DNA from: Clostridium sp. UBA1056
Lineage (GTDB): Bacteria > Bacillota > Clostridia > Clostridiales > Clostridiaceae
Direction: 5' to 3'
DNA: 10,551 nt
NCBI GenBank assembly: GCA_002316385.1
Contig: DCDL01000064.1
Coordinates: 351-10,901, forward strand
A program made the translations under genes and the position numbers. Each line of letters starts with the position of its first letter. The first letter of the stretch is position 1. This document shows, piece by piece, positions 1 through 5,204 of this stretch. The notes beneath the pieces are model-generated. The model did not search any database. It was not told the origin of the DNA and worked only from the letters and a program-made list of their open reading frames with translations.

Positions 1-423
1 AATAATATTAAAGTGCATCTTCAATATTTTATATAAGATTAGTAATATATTTTGCTAAAGCCCCTTTCAATATGATTTATATAATATAGACTGTGATTCT
101 AGTTATATAGTGTTCAGGCCACCATTCCTTCATTCACTATCAGCTTTATCAAAATTTATCTATGAAAATATATAAATATTTATATAGATAAATATGGAAC
201 TATTTTAAATTTAAAATAGTTATATAGAAACCTTTTTAACATTTTAAAAAGTTCCTTTGTTTATGAATATTTGAAGGTTATTTCCATCGAAATAATTTAT
301 TTAAGTATTAATAAATATTGTTAATATTTTCAACTAACCTCATAAGTCAGGGCTGATCAAAATAATTCTCTAATCTTTGTAAAATACTGAGATTGAGCTT
401 GTTTTGAGGTATTCACTCTAAAT
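1..423. other. Gene-free AT-rich stretch with several palindromes
   Basis: I see no convincing gene here on either strand. The stretch carries a cluster of inverted repeats. One is a perfect 24-bp palindrome at 198-221. Just to its right is an 8-bp stem, CTTTTTAA at 232-239 with TTAAAAAG at 244-251. The pair is bracketed by GGAAC at 196-200 and GTTCC at 251-255, so 196-255 could fold as one branched hairpin. A further hairpin, TTATTTC / GAAATAA with a CATC loop, lies at 278-295. These could be RNA folds, protein sites or simply a product of high AT content. Confidence 0.5.
368..397 (-). terminator. Possible weak terminator after the CMD-family gene
   Basis: Read on the minus strand, CTCAATCT can pair with AGATTAGAG with one bulged base, and AATTATTTTG follows. 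It lies about 27 bp beyond the stop of the gene at 424-840, the right place for its terminator. The stem is short and AT-rich and the T-run is interrupted, so the call is weak. Confidence 0.3.
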
Positions 424-840
424 CTATATTAAGCAACTAGGTTCTAAATCAAGTATGAACCCAAACTTCTGTGATGCTGTAAAAAAGCAAATTAGAGCAA
501 ATAACTCAGAGATTTCTTTCGCACTAAATAATTCGTTTAAATCTCTAAAAGTCCCCTCTGATAAAGATATATTCTTTGAAATCATATCTGCAACCTTAGT
601 TGCCATTATTATCTTTCTATCTTCTATATCTTCTGAAGGCTTTCCCTTTGCCATACAGTATTTGCATCCATTGTTATGGGCAAGAGTTCGTCTTACCTCT
701 TCTTTTAACTTATAATCAAAGGTGGTAGATTGTAAAAAATCTCTCTCTAGGTTACTCCAACTTTTCATAATTTCCTTATTATATCCAAGTAATTGTTCAA
801 AGGGTGTTGTTCCTTCATTTGAAAAATTTATTTTTGCCAT
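424..840 (-). CDS. Carboxymuconolactone decarboxylase / AhpD-like protein
   Basis: This 138-residue soluble protein looks like a member of the CMD/AhpD alkylhydroperoxidase-like fold. The family is known for thiol-based peroxide or disulfide reduction by a CxxC pair, or for small-molecule decarboxylation. The sequence shows the helix leading into NNGCKYC, with Cys59 and Cys62, preceded by the acidic/arginine stretch KEEVRR. AhpD proper has CxxCxxxH, but the position of that His is Gly66 here, so full AhpD chemistry is doubtful. Two additional cysteines are at about 118 and 136. The start is supported by AAGGAG 7 bases upstream. It is transcribed away from the Lrp/AsnC gene across a 136-bp gap, so that regulator is a natural candidate to control it. 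The substrate is unknown. Confidence 0.78.
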   Translation of the reverse strand: MAKINFSNEGTTPFEQLLGYNKEIMKSWSNLERDFLQSTTFDYKLKEEVRRTLAHNNGCKYCMAKGKPSEDIEDRKIIMATKVADMISKNISLSEGTFRDLNELFSAKEISELFALICFFTASQKFGFILDLEPSCLI

Positions 841-976
841 ATTAATTCTCCTTCATTAATTAAGTTTTATCTACTAAATATTATATATAAACAAAGGTGG
901 ATTTTGTATCTCATATGACATATAATAAAGTTAAATACATAGCATATGCAATAATAAAAAGGAGAAAACATTTTAA
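841..976. promoter_or_regulatory. Divergent promoter region of the CMD-family and lrp-like genes
   Basis: The gap holds a perfect TATAAT on the plus strand at 921-926, facing the regulator, and one on the minus strand at 885-880, facing the CMD-family gene. No good -35 box stands at the ideal distance from either. CATATG-centred motifs occur at 912-917 and 943-948 (GCATATGC at 942-949), 31 bp or about three helical turns apart. They flank the plus -10 box and could be regulator half-sites. Lrp/AsnC proteins usually bind such divergent gaps. The specific sites are inference. Confidence 0.5.
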
Positions 977-1423
977 ATGAAATTAGATGAAATTGATGTA
1001 ATGATTCTATCTGAATTAGAAAAAAATAGTAGATTATCCATAAGAGAATTATCAAAGAGAATTAATCTATCTCCCCCTTCTGTCACAGAGAGAGTAAAAA
1101 GACTTGAAGATAATGGAATCATAGAAGGCTACACTATTTCTATAAATAAAAAGAAGCTTGGACTATCTATTGATTGTATAATAAAAGTTACCATGAGAAA
1201 TGGTGAGTATGAGAAATTTAAAAATTTCATAAAGAACTATAGCCTCAGTGAATGGTGTTATAGAATTGCTGGAGATGGTTGTTTTCTAGTTAAGCTTTCA
1301 GTTAAAGATTTAAGCGAGATTGAAGAATTTATTAATGAAGTTTCTCCCTATGCAATAACTAGTACTAATATTGCATTTTCTGAAGTGGACTTAGATAGTT
1401 CAATAAATAAGTTTTTATTATAG
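977..1423 (+). CDS. Lrp/AsnC family transcriptional regulator
   Basis: The 148-residue protein has the usual length and two-part layout of an Lrp/AsnC regulator. The N-terminal winged helix-turn-helix covers about residues 4-52 (LDEIDVMILSELEKNSRLS, then the recognition helix SPPSVTERVKRLEDNGII). The C-terminal RAM ligand-binding/oligomerisation domain covers about residues 65-140. The GDGCFLVKL stretch at about 99-107 corresponds to the family's GDxDxxL ligand-pocket turn, with Cys in place of the usual Asp. Family members form dimers to octamers and sense amino acids or related small molecules. The effector cannot be read from sequence. The start is supported by AAAAAGGAG about 12 bases upstream, slightly far. 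Divergence from the CMD-family gene suggests local regulation and autoregulation. Confidence 0.9.
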   Translation: MKLDEIDVMILSELEKNSRLSIRELSKRINLSPPSVTERVKRLEDNGIIEGYTISINKKKLGLSIDCIIKVTMRNGEYEKFKNFIKNYSLSEWCYRIAGDGCFLVKLSVKDLSEIEEFINEVSPYAITSTNIAFSEVDLDSSINKFLL

Positions 1424-1500
1424 CCGATCCATGTAAGGTTATTCCTTCAAGAGTTATATTTTCTGAAAATATTTAAGGTATAAACTCCTTACTTTAACTT

Positions 1501-1525
1501 TATATTAATATAAAAAATTAATATA
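1501..1525. repeat. AT-only inverted repeat downstream of the lrp-like gene
   Basis: TATATTAAT at 1501-1509 and ATTAATATA at 1517-1525 form a 9-bp perfect stem with a 7-nt loop. It lies between the converging lrp-like gene and the MOSC remnant. It has no GC pairs, so it is at best a weak terminator. The rest of 1424-1564 shows nothing I can name. Confidence 0.35.
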
Positions 1526-1564
1526 TTGTACATTAAAAATAGCAAATATTTTACTTGAATACTA

Positions 1565-1748
1565 TTAAGCTTTTAGTTCATTAAGTTTGTCTATACTTTC
1601 ATTCCCCTAACAAGCTAACTTGTCTATACCACTTTTCTCCATAGGCATCTTCCTCTAATCCAAAATCCACCTTTAATAAACCTCTTTCTATAGTTCCTTT
1701 TATAATTCCCTTTTCAATACTAATATCTATGCTAATAACCTTTGCCAT
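1565..1748 (-). pseudogene. MOSC-domain protein gene remnant, frameshifted and truncated
   Basis: Starting at ATG 1748, the minus strand reads MAKVISIDISIEKGIIKG, then LLKVDFGLEEDAYGEKW, then YRQVSLLG. This is the N-terminal layout of clostridial MOSC-domain proteins, whose usual form is near DFGLxGDAHAGxWHRQVSLL. The frame then hits TGA. One base must be dropped in the GGGGAATG run near 1605 to continue as NESIDKLNELKA, after which TAA follows at 1567-1565. About 61 codons survive of a domain normally about 140 or more residues long, and the Cys-bearing half is absent. Even the retained part has lost GDAHAG (EDAYGE here). MOSC proteins act as sulfur carriers linked to the molybdenum cofactor, which fits the position 17 bp after moaC. 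No expressed function is expected. Confidence 0.82.
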
Positions 1749-1765
1749 AGCCCACTTCCCTGACC

Positions 1766-2263
1766 TTAAAAATTATTAATTTCTCCTGATTTACCTCCAA
1801 TCTTTCTAAGTAGCCTAATATCACTTATAATCATAGATTTATCTACGGCTTTACACATATCATATATAGTCAATGCTGCTATGGATACCGCTGTCAAAGC
1901 TTGCATTTCTATACCTGTTTCACCTATAGTTTTAGCTATAGCTATTATATCTACTTTATTTTTCTCATAGTCTAGCTGAAAGGTAATATCACATTCTGAC
2001 ATCATAACAGAGTGACACATTGGAATTATATCGGCAGTTTTCTTTGCTCCCATTATTCCACCCACTTGAGCTACAGAAAGCACATCCCCTTTTATAATCT
2101 CTCCATTATCTATCTTCTTTAAAGTAGTTTTTTTCATATAAATAGACCCACAAGCTATTGCCTCCCTAATGGTCTTTTTCTTTTCACTAACATCTACCAT
2201 TTTAGCTCTTCCTTGCTGATTTATATATGTAAATCTCTCATCAATTTGAACATCTTTAGCCAT
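1766..2263 (-). CDS. moaC: Cyclic pyranopterin monophosphate synthase MoaC (possibly degenerate)
   Basis: MoaC acts with MoaA in the first step of molybdenum-cofactor synthesis, converting 3',8-cyclo-7,8-dihydro-GTP to cyclic pyranopterin monophosphate. With the start at 2263 the protein is 165 residues, normal for the family. AGGAGGAGG sits 4 bases before this ATG, so the in-frame ATG at 2287 is not the start. Family landmarks are KMVDVSEK, the KGDVLSVAQVGGIMGAKKT block, TGIEMQALTAVSIAALTIYDMCKAVDK and GGKSG. Matched to E. coli MoaC, Lys51, His77, Glu112, Asp128 and Lys131 are kept. However, Glu114 is Gln121, Pro78 of CHP is Ser85, and the conserved His of THIN is Tyr13. Its neighbours moaA and MOSC are broken, so moaC may be losing function too. 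Confidence 0.92.
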   Translation of the reverse strand: MAKDVQIDERFTYINQQGRAKMVDVSEKKKTIREAIACGSIYMKKTTLKKIDNGEIIKGDVLSVAQVGGIMGAKKTADIIPMCHSVMMSECDITFQLDYEKNKVDIIAIAKTIGETGIEMQALTAVSIAALTIYDMCKAVDKSMIISDIRLLRKIGGKSGEINNF

Positions 2264-2269
2264 AAGTCC

Positions 2270-2470
2270 TCCTCCTATCTGAAACATTTCCTTATTGCTT
2301 CTACTTTTCCATCTTTAAATAAGCTATATTATAAATGCTTGCTGTACATTGCCCTTAATAAACTTCCTACATCTCATAGAATATTAATTTCCTATTTACT
2401 ATGCAAACAAGATTTAATACCACCTTTAATAGTTAATTTAACTATTAACGCAAATAAAATTCTTCTATAA
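2270..2470 (-). pseudogene. moaA: moaA 3'-end remnant (GTP 3',8-cyclase)
   Basis: Upstream of moaC the minus strand keeps pieces of a MoaA C-terminus in shifted frames. Around 2454-2395 it reads FALIVKLTIKGG then IKSCLHSK, which matches the region after the second FeS cysteines of MoaA (LTxDGxIKxCLHS). Next come EINIL, GSLLRAMYSKHL and KDGKVEAIRK, broken by stops at 2394-2392 and at two later places. It ends with RKMFQIGG when read through a frame change, the last two glycines ending at 2270. A C-terminal GG is the known active-site tail of MoaA. The N-terminal two thirds, including the radical-SAM CxxxCxxC motif, are absent. The remnant runs into the moaC ribosome binding site, so moaA and moaC were once tightly coupled. 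The left edge in the old gene (near 2470) is approximate. Confidence 0.72.
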
Positions 2471-2520
2471 AAATATCAAATTATATTCCCAGTCATGTCA
2501 TCAGTTTTATATCAACATCA

Positions 2521-2551
2521 ATTATATCACATTTACCCCATTTTATGTAAA
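2521..2551 (-). promoter_or_regulatory. Candidate promoter upstream of the moaA remnant and moaC
   Basis: On the minus strand TTTACA (2551-2546) is followed 19 bp later by TATAAT (2526-2521), with TG one base before the -10, making an extended -10 box. The spacer is longer than ideal, but an extended -10 tolerates this. It lies just upstream of the moaA remnant and is the best candidate for driving moaC now that most of moaA is gone. Confidence 0.5.
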
Positions 2552-2686
2552 TTAAAGTGATCATTTTTAATTCTAATGGTTAAATAAATTATTTAAATTA
2601 TTCCCTTCTATTTTTTATTAAATTCTCTTTAATCTAAAATTTACTTATAAAGGTTATATAAAATATGGATATGTCCTACAAATTAG

Positions 2687-2840
2687 AATATAGTAAAGCT
2701 ATATTATAGTCTGTAAAATATAAGTCAAATTATTGTGATTTATCCGATGACTACTCGCTCTAATACTCCCATCTTATTCAAAGTGGGAGTAAAGAGCGGC
2801 TACGACCCTAGACAACGTTTCGAAAGGTCTGAGTTGTAAT
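2687..2840 (+). ncRNA. Structured, pseudoknotted element (omega-RNA or IS200/IS605 end-like)
   Basis: There is no ORF here, but folding is dense. A 7-bp hairpin occurs at 2687-2705 (AATATAG/CTATATT). An outer stem CGCTC 2756-2760 / GAGCG 2794-2798 encloses ACTCCCA 2765-2771 / TGGGAGT 2784-2790, which continues as CTT/AAG past one bulged base. Next, GACC 2804-2807 pairs with GGTC 2826-2829, while ACAAC 2812-2816 pairs with GTTGT 2833-2837. This order (1, 2, 1', 2') is an H-type pseudoknot. Such a hairpin plus 3' pseudoknot, with GC well above the surroundings, resembles right ends of IS200/IS605 elements that encode TnpB guide RNAs. No tnpB remnant is visible, and pairing alone does not fix the strand. 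The family link is inference. Confidence 0.45.
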
Positions 2841-2895
2841 AATATAAGTATAAGCCCAACATTTATTTAAAATTTAGTTTATTTTGAGACAATCT

Positions 2896-3480
2896 CTAAT
2901 CTCCTTTTTCATATAAAGTTATAACTTCCTCATTATTCTTCTCTTCAGTAATATTATCATCTGCATCAACTTCATTTTCTTTTTCTTTTTCTTCTTCTTT
3001 TCGCTTAAAGCGTCTTCTCCATTTTGTATCCATCTGTATAACTTTATCAGCTTTTTTAAACAAACTTAGTATTATAAACACAATGAAAGCTCCTGTTAAA
3101 GACAATGCAAAAAGCCCTTTTCCTACAGCTAAACCTAAGCATGCTACTGTCCAAAGAGTTGCAGCAGTAGTTAAACCTCGTACTGATCCTTTATCTCTTA
3201 AGATAGTACCTGCACCTAAAAATCCCACACCACTTATAACCTGAGCTCCTAGCCTACCTATATCAACTTTTATTAATCCAGAATACATATGATCATGAGC
3301 GATAGTCATTACTTTTTGTATATCATACTCTGTTATTAAAGAAATAATTGTAGCCCCTAAACATACTAATATATGGGTTCTAAATCCTGCTGGACTATTT
3401 TTAAATTCCCTTTCATAACCAACAATCCCACCTACTATAACCCCTACTATAAGTCTTTCTAGCACTACTATATAATCCAT
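2896..3480 (-). CDS. MgtC/SapB family membrane protein
   Basis: This 194-residue inner-membrane protein carries the MgtC/SapB signature in order: a first membrane helix at about 5-21 ending in GYEREFKNSPAGFRTH (21-36), a second helix at about 37-51, DIGRLGAQVISGVGFLGAG (73-91), VRGLTTAATLWTVACLGLAVG (100-120), and a last helix at about 122-141. Residues 142-194 form a highly charged, lysine/glutamate-rich cytosolic tail rather than the folded ACT-like domain of Salmonella MgtC. Family members are linked to growth in low magnesium and to control of ATP synthase or membrane potential. The role here is not fixed by sequence. GGGGAG lies about 9 bases before the start. I saw no M-box-like leader in 3481-3640. 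It appears monocistronic. Confidence 0.88.
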   Translation of the reverse strand: MDYIVVLERLIVGVIVGGIVGYEREFKNSPAGFRTHILVCLGATIISLITEYDIQKVMTIAHDHMYSGLIKVDIGRLGAQVISGVGFLGAGTILRDKGSVRGLTTAATLWTVACLGLAVGKGLFALSLTGAFIVFIILSLFKKADKVIQMDTKWRRRFKRKEEEKEKENEVDADDNITEEKNNEEVITLYEKGD

Positions 3481-3643
3481 AATCCCATCTCCCCATCGCA
3501 GTATAGTACTTATATTATATTCATAAGTTTAATATTGTTTAAAAACATTGTAATTATTTTATAAGTAAAGAAAAAGAGGCTTTTAGATAATCATTTAAAT
3601 ATATCTAAATAACAATTAGATGAAAAGGAAATTTAATCTAATT
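3481..3643. other. Gap between mgtC-like gene and HAD operon terminator
   Basis: This is the upstream region of the MgtC-like gene. A minus-strand TATAAT lies within 3510-3520 but has only a weak -35 partner (TTAAAC). An 8-bp inverted repeat, TTTAGATA 3582-3589 / TATCTAAA 3602-3609, is present. I see no gene. Confidence 0.35.
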
Positions 3644-3692
3644 AAATTTAATCCCAATGAGGATATTTAACATCTTCATTGGGATTAAATTT
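3644..3692 (-). terminator. Strong intrinsic terminator of the HAD pair
   Basis: A 17-bp perfect stem (3644-3660 with 3676-3692, core AATCCCAATGA / TCATTGGGATT) is extended inward by GGAT/ATCT to about 21 pairs with a 7-nt loop. It begins 12 bp beyond the stop of the HAD gene at 3704. The tail on the minus strand is AT-rich rather than a pure T-run. The stem's own AAATTT arms would let it act in both directions. Confidence 0.75.
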
Positions 3693-3703
3693 TACTCTAT
3701 TAT

Positions 3704-4339
3704 CTAAATATACATATCTATCAATTCTTTAAATTTATCTATTCTATAATCATACTTATCTACATATCCAAAGCCATAACTAGCATATATAAATGGAACA
3801 CCGGCAAACCTTGAAGCTTTTTGATCTCCCTCAGTGTCTCCTACATATACAGGATTTCTTAAGTTATTTCTCTCAATTATAAGCTTTATATTTTCTCCCT
3901 TAGAAAGCCTTGTCCTCCCTGGATTTTCAAAGTCAGAAAAGTATTGTTCTAACTTATGTGCTTCTAAAAAAGCTTCAATATACCCACATGCACAGTTACT
4001 TACTATAAATAGCTTATATTTTTCTGCAAGTAATCTTAGAGTTTCCTCTAAATCATCATAAAGCTTACCACCATTTACTTTTAAGTATTTACATTCTGTT
4101 TCACAACATTCCATTAATATTTCTTCTTGCCTTTTGCTATTTAAGTATGGAAAGAGTCTCTGTCCTATTTCTATGATTTGTAGCCCCATTACTCCTTTTA
4201 AATCCTCTTCTGTTATATCTTTAGTAATATCCATATTTTTACTAGCTACTTCATGCCAAGCCCTTAAGACTTCCTGACTAGAATCCCAAAGAGTTCCATC
4301 TAGATCAAAAATAATTCCATCAACATCCTCTTTAATCAT
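3704..4339 (-). CDS. HAD superfamily (IA) hydrolase, copy 1
   Basis: This 211-residue cytosolic phosphatase-like protein has all HAD motifs: motif I DLDGT at 12-16 (nucleophile Asp12, acid/base Asp14), motif II IVSN at 112-115 (Ser114), the motif III lysine in LSKGEN (Lys147), and motif IV GDTEGD at 167-172. An alpha-helical cap lies between about 20 and 95. The layout is that of the phosphoglycolate phosphatase/beta-phosphoglucomutase-like subgroup, but the substrate cannot be told. AAAGGAG precedes the start by about 10 bases. It follows a paralogue (4365-4994) by 25 bp and is about 60% identical to it without a gap, so the two arose by tandem duplication and share a transcript. A strong terminator follows. 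Confidence 0.9.
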   Translation of the reverse strand: MIKEDVDGIIFDLDGTLWDSSQEVLRAWHEVASKNMDITKDITEEDLKGVMGLQIIEIGQRLFPYLNSKRQEEILMECCETECKYLKVNGGKLYDDLEETLRLLAEKYKLFIVSNCACGYIEAFLEAHKLEQYFSDFENPGRTRLSKGENIKLIIERNNLRNPVYVGDTEGDQKASRFAGVPFIYASYGFGYVDKYDYRIDKFKELIDMYI

Positions 4340-4364
4340 TACCTTAATTCTCCTTTATATTAAT

Positions 4365-4994
4365 TTATAGCTCCAAAAGATCATTAAACTTATCTATATT
4401 ATAATCATAATCTTCTACTTCACCAAATCCATAAGCTGCATATATAAATGGTATTCCTGCTACTCTAGCTGCATTTCTATCCCCTTGTGTATCACCAACA
4501 TATATAGGATTTTTTAAGTTATTTCTCTCTATTACAAGTTTTATATTTTCTCCCTTTGTCAGTTCTGTTCTTCCTGGATGCTCAAAGTCTATAAAATATT
4601 TCTCCATATCATGGGCATGGAAAAAGGATTCAATATATCCATTCTGACAATTGCTAACTATAAAAAGCTTATATCTTTGTGATAGCGCCTTTAAGGTTTC
4701 TTCTAAATCCGGAAAAAGTATACCTCCTTTAATAGGTAAATACTCATTTTCCTTCTTGCAACAATAATTCATAAATTCAATAGACCTTTCTTCCTTTAAA
4801 TACGGAAAAAGTGTTTTCACTATCTCTATAACTGGTACTCCTACTACCCCTTTTAACCCTTCCTTAGTGATGGACTTATCTATATCTTTAAATTCCTTTA
4901 TGGCTTCATTCCATATTTCCACAATTGCATCTGATGAATCCCACATGGTTCCATCTAAATCAAATATAATACTATCTACTGTTTCTAATAACAT
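4365..4994 (-). CDS. HAD superfamily (IA) hydrolase, copy 2
   Basis: This 209-residue paralogue of the neighbouring 3704-4339 gene is first in the two-gene unit. Motif I DLDGT (12-16), motif II IVSN (112-115), the motif III lysine in LTKGEN and motif IV GDTQGD (167-172) are all kept, so both copies should be active. By-eye gapless alignment gives about 125 of 209 identical residues. Identity is highest in the catalytic core (141-160 nearly invariant) and lowest in the cap (about 21-40). The cap sets substrate choice in this family, so the copies may have diverged in substrate. AGGGGA lies about 8 bases before the start. The metG terminator lies about 80 bp upstream, so its promoter should be in 4995-5074, where I found no clear consensus. 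Confidence 0.9.
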   Translation of the reverse strand: MLLETVDSIIFDLDGTMWDSSDAIVEIWNEAIKEFKDIDKSITKEGLKGVVGVPVIEIVKTLFPYLKEERSIEFMNYCCKKENEYLPIKGGILFPDLEETLKALSQRYKLFIVSNCQNGYIESFFHAHDMEKYFIDFEHPGRTELTKGENIKLVIERNNLKNPIYVGDTQGDRNAARVAGIPFIYAAYGFGEVEDYDYNIDKFNDLLEL

Positions 4995-5074
4995 AACTTC
5001 ATCCCCTATTTTAAATCTTCTTTAGTAATTCATCCACTTTTGATAACTTTCAAAATGTATATATAAATTACAAG

Positions 5075-5103
5075 TGGCACATTCTTAATATAAGAATGTG
5101 CCA
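5075..5103 (-). terminator. Intrinsic terminator downstream of metG
   Basis: A 13-bp perfect stem, TGGCACATTCTTA at 5075-5087 with TAAGAATGTGCCA at 5091-5103, has a tight ATA loop. It lies about 100 bp past the metG stop and ahead of the HAD pair, so it should separate the two units. The better T-run (TTAAATTTTT) is on the plus-strand side, where there is no gene to end. On the minus strand the tail is CTTGTAATTT. Confidence 0.65.
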
Positions 5104-5204
5104 TTAAATTTTTACAATGAACTAATATATTAATTATATCATAATAAACTAATGTATTTTGAAAATATTTTGTTAATTGGATTTAATTAACTAATCTTAC
5201 TTAT

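Noticed and set aside
77..133. An 18-codon minus-strand ORF (MKEWWPEHYITRITVYII)
   Set aside because: Odd composition for chance, but there is no ribosome binding site, no conserved context and no recognisable family, so I cannot support it.
2264..2287. Upstream ATG at 2287 as the moaC start
   Set aside because: The extra eight codons translate the AGGAGGAGG ribosome binding site itself. The ATG at 2263 has ideal spacing, and the family N-terminus begins there.
2756..2798. The 2756-2798 hairpin as the mgtC-like terminator
   Set aside because: It lies about 100 bp past the stop, has no T-run on the minus strand, and is part of a larger pseudoknotted fold.
2471..2895. Moco riboswitch for moaC
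   Set aside because: The structured element at 2751-2837 lies too far upstream, beyond the candidate moaC promoter at 2521-2551, and does not show the Moco RNA consensus I know.
3481..3640. M-box magnesium riboswitch upstream of the MgtC-like gene
   Set aside because: The region is AT-rich with only an 8-bp inverted repeat; none of the conserved M-box segments is visible.
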